A stretch of 52,896 bases of DNA from Pirellulaceae bacterium (lineage in GTDB: Bacteria; Planctomycetota; Planctomycetia; Pirellulales; Pirellulaceae): the NCBI GenBank assembly GCA_028280445.1, contig JANQLU010000101.1, forward strand, positions 1 through 52,896, given 5' to 3'. Numbering within the stretch: the first letter of the stretch is position 1; every line of letters begins with the position of its first letter. The position numbers were made by a program, and so were the translations under genes. Of the stretch, positions 6,880-16,000 are shown in pieces. The notes under the pieces are model-generated. The model ran no database searches. It had not been told where the DNA came from and was given only the letters and a program-made list of their open reading frames with translations.

Positions 6880-8481
6880 CTATTTTTTTTGACGCGCATC
6901 ATGAATCAATTTCATGGTGCGTTCCATGACTCCATCTTTTCCGGAAAGTATCTCTTTGACACGAGGCCTGATCTCGATATCGGGCCTGACTCCGCGCCCG
7001 ACTTCATTCGCAGGAATGTCCATCATCTTGTAGCGAATCAAAGGAATTCGGACGTGGATTCTACTGTTGGGCAAAATAATTTCCGGAAGGATTCCGGCCG
7101 TGCAGATACCGTAACCACCGCAGGTTTCAGTACCGATCAAAGTGCCACGTCGATGGCGTTTCACATAAGCTGGAAATTCCGCCCCGGAAGAACCGGACCG
7201 TCCGTTGATCAGCACCCACACTCGACCGCGGTAGCGCTTTTTTGCGGGTTGCCAAGTTGCACCGACTAGTGGGTGTGAAGAAATGTAGTGATCCAGTAAT
7301 GCACCCAGCCCGCCAGGATTTCCGAGTCCTTCAAGTTTGTGTGCTGGAACTTTGGCGTATTCCGAAAAATCTTCAAGTGCCAGTTTGAACTCACCTGTTT
7401 CGGGCACGTTCGTCGCGACACGAGAAAGGCGTTGATAAGTTGGAAATGGTTTCTCCGCCAAGTGTGCAAACAAATCTGCAGGTGACTCGTCGAGCCCTCC
7501 CGGGTTGTCCCGGACGTCGATGATCAAGTCCCGGATGCCCGCGGTTTGGATGGTTTTGAATGTTTCGGCAAACCGGGTTTTGAACCAATCGCCGTCGCGT
7601 CCAGGCTCGTAAAATCTTGAGATTTTCAGTCGTGCAATTTTGTCTTCAAGAATGTTCAGCACAACGGATTTTTGTTTACTGGGAGGGGAGAAAGATGGAT
7701 ATCTTTTCTTGCGTCTGGACTGTCGTGTTTCGTAATTAATTCCCTTGACGACGATCGTTTTTTCACGACCATGTTTCCTGATTAATAACTTGAATTTTTT
7801 GCTCGGTCCGTATGACCAGCGATAATTCCAGAGGAAAAGCGGCTCAATCCGCTCTGAAATCAGTGAAGCAGAAAATCCATCGACAGCTTGTCGGTCGCTC
7901 ATGAACGCAATGATTTCCCGGGAACTACGATTGTTGATGGCCAATATTTCTGTACCCGCGCTGACAACTGAGTTTTCTGTCAGATCACGGACAACCACAA
8001 TTCGCCCTTCCGCAATCGCGACACCAAACGGAAGCAACGTGTGGTTTGCCATTGCGCGGCGTGTGGATTTCACGCTTGGCCTTGCCGACAAATGAAGACA
8101 TTTGAATTTAGCGAGGACTCGCGACACATGAGCCAATAGTTCTGTTTCAGTTAATTCAGTTTTTGCTCCCGAAACCGCTTGATCGAGAATTTCAAACGCG
8201 TCCTTTTCGCTCATGTACAAATCCAGCGAAGGATGCAATCGCTTTAATCCACTTGCCAATACCGCCAAGTCTTCTTCGACCTCCTCCGCGTCGAACTGAG
8301 GTTCCGATTCAATCCTTTTTGTTTCTTGTCCGGTATGTTCTTTGTTCGTCGCGCAATGATCAGGCTTTGTTTCTTTGTATCGCCATGCCGCGGAAAGCTC
8401 AGAAGGCGCGAAGCAAAACAGGAAACTCAAAATGATGTAGACGCATAATAAAGCGAGCCTTGTTGATGCTGTTTTGAACAT
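6880..8481 (-). CDS. exported S41-family serine peptidase
   Basis: A 533-residue C-terminal-processing-type peptidase. The signal peptide is about residues 8-31 (LALLCVYIILSFLFCFAPSELSAA). A helical N-terminal region (50-115) precedes a core with ISRFYEPGRDGDWF and LIIDVRDNPGG, the signature strand of S41 enzymes. The nucleophile motif is GRSGSSGAEF (about residue 430), followed by GTETCGGYG. S41 enzymes use a Ser-Lys or Ser-His-Ser-Glu arrangement; the base cannot be fixed by eye here. It probably trims or degrades exported proteins. No obvious PDZ domain is visible, although the 150-250 region (VVRDLTENSVVSAGTEILAINN) resembles one. It probably starts a two-gene unit with the TlpA-like gene. 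Confidence 0.85.
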   Translation of the reverse strand: MFKTASTRLALLCVYIILSFLFCFAPSELSAAWRYKETKPDHCATNKEHTGQETKRIESEPQFDAEEVEEDLAVLASGLKRLHPSLDLYMSEKDAFEILDQAVSGAKTELTETELLAHVSRVLAKFKCLHLSARPSVKSTRRAMANHTLLPFGVAIAEGRIVVVRDLTENSVVSAGTEILAINNRSSREIIAFMSDRQAVDGFSASLISERIEPLFLWNYRWSYGPSKKFKLLIRKHGREKTIVVKGINYETRQSRRKKRYPSFSPPSKQKSVVLNILEDKIARLKISRFYEPGRDGDWFKTRFAETFKTIQTAGIRDLIIDVRDNPGGLDESPADLFAHLAEKPFPTYQRLSRVATNVPETGEFKLALEDFSEYAKVPAHKLEGLGNPGGLGALLDHYISSHPLVGATWQPAKKRYRGRVWVLINGRSGSSGAEFPAYVKRHRRGTLIGTETCGGYGICTAGILPEIILPNSRIHVRIPLIRYKMMDIPANEVGRGVRPDIEIRPRVKEILSGKDGVMERTMKLIHDARQKK

Positions 8482-8608
8482 GTCTGCTCTCCAAAATTTG
8501 AATGGAGGTGATTGTGTGCCTGGAACTCACTGGTTCCAGTCGTGATCGATCAACGCGTTAGAAAACGGGTGACATCATCCAAAAGACGGCGTTGAAATCG
8601 ATGCTATT

Positions 8609-8636
8609 ATTGTATACAATATTGAATGCAATACAA
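8609..8636 (+). promoter_or_regulatory. GntR/FadR-type operator before the 8654 gene
   Basis: Perfect palindrome ATTGTATACAAT at 8609-8620, followed at 8622-8636 by a weaker copy (TTGAATGCAATACAA). TTGTATACAA is the usual operator form for FCD-domain GntR regulators. It lies 34 bases before the start of such a regulator, so it is very probably the autoregulatory site. It also lies in the divergent spacer before the S41 gene, which could be co-controlled. Confidence 0.7.
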
Positions 8637-8653
8637 TCCTGAGGGAAAATCTC

Positions 8654-9343
8654 TTGCCAAAACTCGTCAAAAATATAGAAAACCGCAAAAGCAAGCGCTC
8701 GGTGCGCGATGAGGCCTACCTGCGATTGAGAACTGCCATCGTCAGCGGTGATCTCCCGGCTTCGTTTCCAATCCGCGAAGTTGAGATGTCCAAACGCCTG
8801 AAAATCAGTAGGACACCGCTCCGCGAGGCACTGTTCCAACTTGAACGAGAAGGTTTTGTTGACTCGCAGTTTGGAACCGGCTTCAAGGTCGCCCCACTCA
8901 GCGTTCGAGAAGCGGAAGAACTCTTCATGTTGCTCGCACTACTGGAGTCGTTTGCGGTTGAAAACTCACGTGAGTTCTCTTCATCGGAGATCGAACAACT
9001 TCAAACGCTTCATCAAAAAATCTGTGATAGCCAGGGCCCAGAACACCGCATCAAGTTCGATGCGGAGCTTCATCGCTGCTTTACGGCAGGCTGTTCAAAT
9101 AGTGAGTTGCACAAATCGCTCAATGATCTTCGCGACAAGTGTTTTCGTTATGAATGGTTGTATGGAACTTCGGAGACGAAAGACCGATCGTGCCGGGAAC
9201 ACGAGCAAATCATCGAGGCGATCACAGCCGGAGAACAAAAGAGAGCCGCTCGTTTAATAAGGCGCCATACGGTGGATAGCATCCCCAGACTGGTCAAGAT
9301 TATTTCACAACATCAATCCAACTCACTGGTAGGATCTAAGTAG
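8654..9343 (+). CDS. GntR-family regulator, FadR/FCD subfamily
   Basis: A 229-residue transcription factor. Residues about 15-80 form the GntR winged helix (VRDEAYLRLRTAIVSGDL, then ISRTPLREALFQLEREGFV). Residues about 90-215 form an all-helical FCD ligand domain with expected metal or ligand histidines (FDAELHRCF, then REHEQIIEAI and RRHTVDSI). The start is a TTG at 8654, chosen because GAGGGA lies just upstream and no ATG stands before the HTH. FCD regulators usually sense organic acids or sugars. The ligand here is unknown. The palindrome 34 bases upstream suggests self-repression. The divergent S41 peptidase gene could be a target. Confidence 0.85.
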   Translation: MPKLVKNIENRKSKRSVRDEAYLRLRTAIVSGDLPASFPIREVEMSKRLKISRTPLREALFQLEREGFVDSQFGTGFKVAPLSVREAEELFMLLALLESFAVENSREFSSSEIEQLQTLHQKICDSQGPEHRIKFDAELHRCFTAGCSNSELHKSLNDLRDKCFRYEWLYGTSETKDRSCREHEQIIEAITAGEQKRAARLIRRHTVDSIPRLVKIISQHQSNSLVGSK

Positions 9344-9359
9344 TGTTGATTAACTGTGT

Positions 9360-9417
9360 GCGGCGAGGCGCTAGCTGCCGGTGAACCCTCAAATACCGGC
9401 GGCTAGTGCCTCGCCGC
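9360..9417. repeat. REP-like inverted repeat after the GntR gene
   Basis: GCGGCGAGGCGCTAGCTGCCGG (9360-9381) and its near-perfect complement (9396-9417) form a 22-bp stem around a 14-base loop. This is a long GC-rich intergenic hairpin without a T-tract, placed 16 bases past the stop codon, so it resembles REP/BIME-type elements more than a terminator. Confidence 0.65.
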
Positions 9418-9543
9418 TCAGCTCAAATTCACAGCTTTCCGATTTAATTAACGCTAGTTTAGGTGTATTAACCCAAGTTGACGATTTCTAGTGTTCCGCC
9501 CAGCCGCGCGTGGCTTGCCACGCTCAAAATCCTGGAGTCAAAC

Positions 9544-11037
9544 ATGAAATTTAAATGTATAACATCTCTCGCTTTACTGACGCTTTGTTTACTTCCAACA
9601 TTCAAATCTTCACTTGGGCAGCAATCAGAAAGCGGCACAGTTCCTGAAAAACTTGACGCCGTATTTCGTGCCTATCACAAATCAGGGCAGTTTAACGGAA
9701 CGGCCCTTGTCGCGGTCAAGGGTAAAGTCCTGTTTCGACGCGGCTACGGACTGGCCAATGAATCGTGGGGTGTCAAAAACGAAATTGATACTCGGTTTTT
9801 GATCGCTTCGGTTTCCAAGGTGTTCACTGCGACGGCAATTTTACAACTCGTTGAATCAAAGCAAGTTGATCTGGACGCCAAAATTGCAACTTATTTGTCC
9901 AATCTTCGAAAAGATGTGGCCAACGCGGTTACCGTCAAGCAACTACTGCAGCACACATCAGGAGTGAAGCGGGAAGTTTTCGAGGAGAGCAGCGACCGTG
10001 ATAGCCCGCACTCGACGCGGCAACTTTGGGAGGGGATCAATTCAACCGGATTGGTTGCGACGCCTGGAAAACGTCATGGGTATACCAATACGGCCTACAC
10101 ACTTCTTGCCTTGATTGTCGAATCCGTTACCGGGCAGCGATTTCAGGACGTCATCCACAAGCGGATTTTTGTACCAGCCAAAATGACCCATTCTGGTTTT
10201 AATGATCTGGCTCGTATCGTTCCCAAATTGGCGTCAGGATATAACATTTGCATTGACAGCCCAATTCGGCCTGAAATTACCGATCCGTCGAACTTCCTTG
10301 GTGCCGGTGGCGTTTACACGACGGTGGACGATTTGTTTCGTTTCGATCGAGCACTGACAAATGAAGTTATTCTATCTGCTAAAACACAGCGTCTGGCGAC
10401 GTTGCCGGGACCCAAAAATTGGGGGCTCGGTTGGCAGTTGCTTCCTTCGGGAAAGCACGACGATGGAACTCCGGCGTTCGGTATGTTTCACAACGGAGAT
10501 GGCGGTGGATTCGCCGCGCATTTCAGCCGATTTCCGTCAGAAGGTTTTGTCCTGGTAATGTTATGCAACCAATCTGAACTCGCACGGACAAAGATTTTCC
10601 AACAAGTTGCCAACGTGCTGAACGATGGTAAACCTCGACCTGCCGAGCCGACGGCCTTTCCCAAGTTATTTCCACTGATACTTCGCCGCGATTTCACGGG
10701 GGCAACTGAAAAACTCCGTCGCTTTCGGACTGAGAAGAACGTTGGGCAAATACCGGCCGCTATGCATTTTCTGCTCCAAGGAAACATGCTGCTTCGACTC
10801 AATCGAGTTAAAGATGCACGATGTGTTTTCGATTTCATTAACCATGCGTTCCCAAAATCCACGTGGGGCCATCTGGCGTTGGGGAACCTCGCTGAGGAAG
10901 AAGGTGATGCCGCCACCGCTGAGAAGCGATACCAAACGGTACTTAAGATGGATCCGAAAAACCCCTGGGCATTAAATTATTTGGCTCGTCTTGCAAATAA
11001 ATCAAAAAAGAGCAATTCAAAAAATAATGTGAAATAG
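9544..11037 (+). CDS. exported beta-lactamase-fold serine hydrolase with TPR tail
   Basis: A 497-residue class C beta-lactamase/esterase-family enzyme. The ATG at 9544 is chosen because it starts a clean signal peptide (LALLTLCLLPTFKSSLG); the longer frame has no ribosome-binding site. The SxxK motif is S89-V-S-K92, the YxN motif is YTN near residue 180, and a Gly-rich third motif (FHNGDGGGFAAHF) lies near 320. After about 370 the chain becomes helical with TPR-like units (LGNLAEEEGDAATAEKRYQTVLKMDPKNPWALN). The family includes D-aminopeptidases, esterases and PBP-like enzymes. The substrate cannot be told. A second, differently built member lies at 32230. Confidence 0.85.
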   Translation: MKFKCITSLALLTLCLLPTFKSSLGQQSESGTVPEKLDAVFRAYHKSGQFNGTALVAVKGKVLFRRGYGLANESWGVKNEIDTRFLIASVSKVFTATAILQLVESKQVDLDAKIATYLSNLRKDVANAVTVKQLLQHTSGVKREVFEESSDRDSPHSTRQLWEGINSTGLVATPGKRHGYTNTAYTLLALIVESVTGQRFQDVIHKRIFVPAKMTHSGFNDLARIVPKLASGYNICIDSPIRPEITDPSNFLGAGGVYTTVDDLFRFDRALTNEVILSAKTQRLATLPGPKNWGLGWQLLPSGKHDDGTPAFGMFHNGDGGGFAAHFSRFPSEGFVLVMLCNQSELARTKIFQQVANVLNDGKPRPAEPTAFPKLFPLILRRDFTGATEKLRRFRTEKNVGQIPAAMHFLLQGNMLLRLNRVKDARCVFDFINHAFPKSTWGHLALGNLAEEEGDAATAEKRYQTVLKMDPKNPWALNYLARLANKSKKSNSKNNVK

Positions 11038-11561
11038 GGATACCCAAATTTTTTGAGGTTCGCCGGATAAAACGCTCATCAAAGTTCTTCGCTTCGATAC
11101 AACGCAGGCTCCTGACCTCCGGTCCAACTGCGCTTCTACGAGTGCCGTTGATTTCTGTTTTGTTTTCCAAAATATACAGTCGCGTCACTTCAAGTGAATT
11201 GTGACCAAGAATGTCTTGAAAGTTCAATCTGGGCCAAACTAATCTGCAATTGTCGGGACTGGTGATTGTCGAATTTGATGAGTCTTTTCCGAATTCTGTT
11301 GACGACTGGTGAGCAAAACGCCAACTCGCATTATTGGTAATTCTCCCGCCATATTTCAAAAACAATTTAGGATCGTGTTGTGAACTATTTTATTCGAATT
11401 CCTGCGTGATGTTTGAAACTCAAGTAATCTGAGTGAACCGATTTCGCGGTATCGGCGGGAAACATTTTGTTTTTCCGAGGTTCTAACTAACACTTTCTAC
11501 ATTGAGCAACTAGATTGGTCGTACTCATATTTGTAAATGTTGTCTAAATCTAATTCCGGTT
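11038..11561. other. spacer with a possible degraded minus-strand frame
   Basis: A minus-strand frame of 140 codons starts at 11365 (MFLKYGGRITNNASWRF) and looks partly protein-like (VTRLYILENKTEING, then EVRSLRCIEAKNFDERFIRR). It runs 95 bases into the 3' end of the convergent hydrolase gene and has no ribosome-binding site, so it may be a decayed gene. The part from 11366 to 11561 should hold the promoter of the deamidase gene; none is clear. Confidence 0.3.
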
Positions 11562-12641
11562 ATGGCTGTCAACACCAACAACAAAGAAAGACTTTCACCC
11601 AACGAGTTGAGCTATGGATTAGTCGAAAATGTGTCTCCAAGTCATGTGCAAATCAAGGACTTGGTGACCAACGAAAAGCAGATTATTGAATACATGCCTG
11701 AAGATAATCTTGAGGAAATCTTCACTGAGATGTTAGGCCTTGGTATGCCTGTCATCGTGGTTCCTGGTGAGAAAACAAAATCAACGACTCGATTTTTGGG
11801 GTCGCTACCCTTTGTTGTGGCGGACTTCAAAAACAAGGATCTTGGCCTGATTGGAACATTCAAGGGCGCAGATGCGACCGAGTTTTTTGTAACTAAAACT
11901 AACCCCTTTTTTAAAACGATTGTCAAAAAAGTTAGGAAGTCGAAAAAAGAGGAAACGGAATACTGGTTCGCCATTTCCGATGTACGCCTCAAATCAAATG
12001 GGAATCGTCAGTACGAAATACTCAATGTTTTAACTCAACGAGAACAAATCAAATGTGACGCCAACTTTTTTGGAGTTCCTGAGTTCGATGAGCTGGCAGT
12101 GGAACCTGTTAACGAGCGAACTTTGAGAAGACTGTTTCTTCAAATTCAACGATTGTCGACGAACCCATCAAGCGGACCTCTGCAGGGAATCCCTTTTCTG
12201 TATGTCGCTAACGGCTGCGAAGATCGCTGTCACGAGATGTGCCGTATTATTCTGCAGCGACGAATTCATCCGATCAAAGTTTGGGTCTTTGAACCGATGG
12301 GGCCCATCATTTATGACACGCCCAACGACCCAGACTGTCGAGTCATTTGGGCGTATCACACTGCGCCTGCTGTCGCAACAATTCATGGCTACCGAGTCAT
12401 CGATCCTTCCACAGACGATGAACCTGTTTCGGTTGCGCAGTGGTATTCAAAGTTCCGAACCAGCACGACGCAATTGCATTATTCATCGCACCACGTATAC
12501 AAGATGCTTGCCAGCTTATGTCCGTTTCTAGCTGATCCAAAATACGAAATGACGGAGGAAAGACTCCGCATTTATCGAATCAAGCTACGGTTGGATTCCA
12601 TCCTGTTTGGCCCACCCCCCTATCGTCACTGTTTGATTTAA
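11562..12641 (+). CDS. protein-glutaminase-like deamidase with unknown N-terminal domain
   Basis: A 359-residue protein without a signal peptide. The C-terminal 150 residues match the protein-glutaminase fold, a papain-like superfamily that deamidates glutamine side chains in proteins. The three triad blocks occur in order: Cys219 in ANGCEDRCHEM, His266 in WAYHTAPAV, and Asp281 in VIDPSTDDEPVSVAQW. The N-terminal 190 residues are a separate beta-rich domain that I do not recognise (VIVVPGEKTKSTTRFLGSLPFV). Some family members are secreted enzymes or effectors; this one looks cytoplasmic. A Cys-rich exported protein gene follows after 23 bases and is probably co-transcribed. The target is unknown. 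Confidence 0.7.
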   Translation: MAVNTNNKERLSPNELSYGLVENVSPSHVQIKDLVTNEKQIIEYMPEDNLEEIFTEMLGLGMPVIVVPGEKTKSTTRFLGSLPFVVADFKNKDLGLIGTFKGADATEFFVTKTNPFFKTIVKKVRKSKKEETEYWFAISDVRLKSNGNRQYEILNVLTQREQIKCDANFFGVPEFDELAVEPVNERTLRRLFLQIQRLSTNPSSGPLQGIPFLYVANGCEDRCHEMCRIILQRRIHPIKVWVFEPMGPIIYDTPNDPDCRVIWAYHTAPAVATIHGYRVIDPSTDDEPVSVAQWYSKFRTSTTQLHYSSHHVYKMLASLCPFLADPKYEMTEERLRIYRIKLRLDSILFGPPPYRHCLI

Positions 12642-12664
12642 CCACGAATAAAAGGAGAAATTTG

Positions 12665-13027
12665 ATGTTCCAAAAAATTTGGATCGCTTCGTTTTGTTTA
12701 TTTGGCCTCCTGATTGCCTCTAGCAATTCACTGAATGCCCAATGCTGTTCCAACACGCAAGTTCTGAATTCGAATTGCTGCCAAGCAAGTACTTTGAACT
12801 GCTGCTCTGTTTCCGTTTGTTCAGATTCATGTGTTCGACCGCGATGCAGACGATTTTTGCGAAATCGACTGATATCGAATACTTATGCAGAATGCGTAAG
12901 CATTTGCACCAGTCCTCCACACAACCAAAGTCAGGAATACTGCGGTTTGGCATGTTCATTGGATCCGGATTCGTATCAGGCTACTCTATTGTACCGATTG
13001 AAGAGATTGTTCCGCCGTAATCGCTAG
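12665..13027 (+). CDS. small exported Cys-rich protein
   Basis: A 120-residue protein with a signal peptide (FQKIWIASFCLFGLLIASSNSLNAQ) and then about 16 cysteines, several as CC pairs (QCCSN, then NCCQAS and LNCCSV), ending in a basic tail (YRLKRLFRRNR). The ATG at 12665 has a strong AAGGAG site. No named family is recognised. The spacing suggests disulfide bonding or metal binding outside the cytoplasm. It follows the deamidase gene by 23 bases and overlaps the kinase gene tail to tail by 4 bases. Confidence 0.7.
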   Translation: MFQKIWIASFCLFGLLIASSNSLNAQCCSNTQVLNSNCCQASTLNCCSVSVCSDSCVRPRCRRFLRNRLISNTYAECVSICTSPPHNQSQEYCGLACSLDPDSYQATLLYRLKRLFRRNR

Positions 13028-16000
13028 TTATTTGTGACGCGTTCGTTTGATTCACCAAGGGGGCTACTGTCTCCTTGGTTTATCAGTTTTTTAACAGGCA
13101 ATAACGCGAGGCGAAATCCAACGCCCGGCATAAACGAGAGTCGTGGCGAAGTCGCATCGAGATAGCCGATGACACAACTTTTATCATCAAACAGCGAACC
13201 ACCGGAAACAAAACACCTTTTTTTGTTGGGATCAATTTTCAATTCCCGTTTGGTCGTACGAACATATTCGCACAAATTTCCAGCCATATCGAACAATCCA
13301 TTTCGACTGGGAATTTTGGTAAAAGGCTGCCTGACCAATTGCGTATAGTCATTGGTTTTTGTTTGTTTCACAAAAACCGAATACCGTTGTAAATATTGTT
13401 TGACCGAGTCGTCACCGAAAAAATATTTCGTGTTCGCCCAACTTCGATGAGCAAGTTGTGATTCCGCTTCGCTGGGAAGCGAAAATGTGAATCCGCTCTT
13501 CGATATGACTTGGTTCGAATGATTGAGCCACGAGATCAGGGAATTGGCCTCGGCGTAGGTGAAACCGAATACAGGTAGCGACTCATTCTCGGCTTGAAAC
13601 AGTCCCATGACCGACGGCATCTTGCGCAGCTTTTCCTCAAGCTTCCATTGCTTTCCGCTGGAATCATTAATAATGTCATCGGCATCGGGAGATTCGTTTT
13701 CTATCCAATGCCTGGCCAACGTAAAAGACGCTTCTGAATCGGCGATCCAGAAATCATTTTGAACCACAGCAATGGTATCTGCAGAAAAATATTTCTCGAC
13801 CCTCGGATATAATTTGGCTTTCCCTTGACCTCGCTTGTAAGATCCCGCTTTGATTTTTACAAAAGTTTGACAGATCCCAGGTGCAATTTCGATATCCCAC
13901 CATTGGAAACCTGGCTTGGGCGCCTCCCTTGGCGAGAATTGCTCAAAGGGAATCTTCCAACTTAAAAGCAACAATTTTACAATCGCATGAATTCCGGCAT
14001 CGGGATTGGTGAGGTAGCTGTCTCTCAAATATTGACTCCACCAGTTCTGTTCGTCGGCGGACCAATCATGGAAGTCATAGTTTGTTGCAGCAACGAGCAG
14101 ACCAAATTCAAGGTCACCGTCAATCGATTCTCTCTGCAAAAAATCAATCAGTTTTGTCCTGGGCAACAATTTGCGAATGAGATGGGAAGTGATCGTTCCG
14201 GCAGTTGGGTTAGAACGATTTTTAAACAGTTCACTCGTTTTGGAAGGACGTTCCAACCATAACTCGGCGATAGCGAGCCGCGCTTTTTCATCCGGAGTCA
14301 ATCGGTCTAACCTGGTTTTCTCTATTACCTGCAACGCCAATGGTTTGGATTTGACTAGCTGTTTCATCAGGAACCGACATTCGTCGACATCGCGACAACG
14401 ATAGATACCTTGAACTAGTGTTTTTGTTCGTTGTTCGTTTGAGAAACCAAAAGCCAACAGGGCGGCTGAGATTCGAGGGTTTGACTCGTCAAAAAATGGA
14501 TCGTTTCGGATCAATTGTTCTACAAGGTCTTTGGATCGTTCCAGTTCTGTCAGCAGTTCTGAAGCACGTTCGGTGGGTTCGCTGATGTACTGTTTCAAAT
14601 TGGAGACAACTTCCGAGCGTTTTTTCAGAGTAGCCGCTTGAATTTGCCAGATGACAATAAAAACAATCAACAGAATACCAGCCAAGGCAGTAAATCGTGA
14701 CGCGTAGAATAATGATGAGCGTTTCAAAAATGAATTTTCAACGTCATTCAGTTGGCTTTTTTTGAGTCCAAAAATCATTGACGTAAAGTCGATTGGCGAA
14801 GGTAAAAATCGATCTTCTTTTGTTTTGTGCCACAACGGCGCCAACTCTTCCAATCGCAACTTGGCGCGGCCTTTCCATGTCTCCCGCTTTTTGCTGTTGA
14901 GCCAATTTCGAATCGATGGCACGAGATAGTCGTGAGTCAACTGGCAGTAGTGATATTCATCGGCGGCGTCTTCCTGCGAATCTCCATCTTCTCCCTCCGG
15001 ACTCGTGCGAGTCATCAGACGAAGTTTGGAATCCATCGTGTTGAGCAAGGATTCGAATTGGGAATCATTTAACTCACGCAAATTATCGCGAAGTTCGACA
15101 ATTGACTTCATCGGAGCGCGGAGTTCGGCATCGGAATCCGGCAACATCAACTCCAGTAGTTTTTTGACGGCAGCATTGATCGGCCGGGTTAGCGAATTGT
15201 CGGTTCCTTCACCAAATGTTTCCTCGAGATACTTTTCTCCGACACCCGCAAATCCACCGATTCGATTTAATTCGTTGGCTGTCCATTTTCGATTTTTGAA
15301 CATTTCCGAAAAAAGTGTCAGATGAACACAAATAACACGTCCGTTCACAGCAAGTCCGGTTGTGACCGAATCGAGGAAACGATTTTGTTTGGTCGTTAAC
15401 TCGTCTTGCTGGGACGGCAGGCGGCCGAGTGCAAAGCCGATTTTGTGTAATACTTTCCTGGAATGCTCAGTATCAAACAGGTCGATTTTCTGTACGTTTG
15501 CTTCTTCATTCCAAGTCACACCAATTTGTTCAAAATATCGACTGGCGTCCAACCAGAAATCATCTCGGAACGAAACAATACAAAACAGATTCACTCCGTC
15601 ACAATGTCGAAGAGCATCAGTCAACAACGAATCTGTTGTGGTATGTTGAGCCGACATCCACTGTTCAAACTGATCGATCACAATAAGAAGTTTTGGCGTT
15701 TCCAGTTGCCAGATTCCGTTTTTCAAACCGTCCAACAAACCCGGCAACGAAACATCATCAGGAATGTCGTTGTTCAGATTTCTCAACGACTGTTCGATTC
15801 GTGAGACCGTGTTTTCCGTCGTCGATTCAACATAAACGGTCGTGACAATATTTGGATCAATTCTCGGTAACAAACCAGCTTTGATAAAAGATGACTTTCC
15901 GCTTCCACTGGGTCCAACGAGCGCTCCCACTGCAAACGATTCTGTGGTTCGAGCCAATTCAAGCTTTTGCTTCCAAAATTGGATACTATCAGGGATACCA

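Noticed and set aside
10943..11365. 140-codon minus-strand frame as an intact gene
   Set aside because: Overlaps the hydrolase gene by 95 bases, no start signal; kept only as a possible decayed frame.
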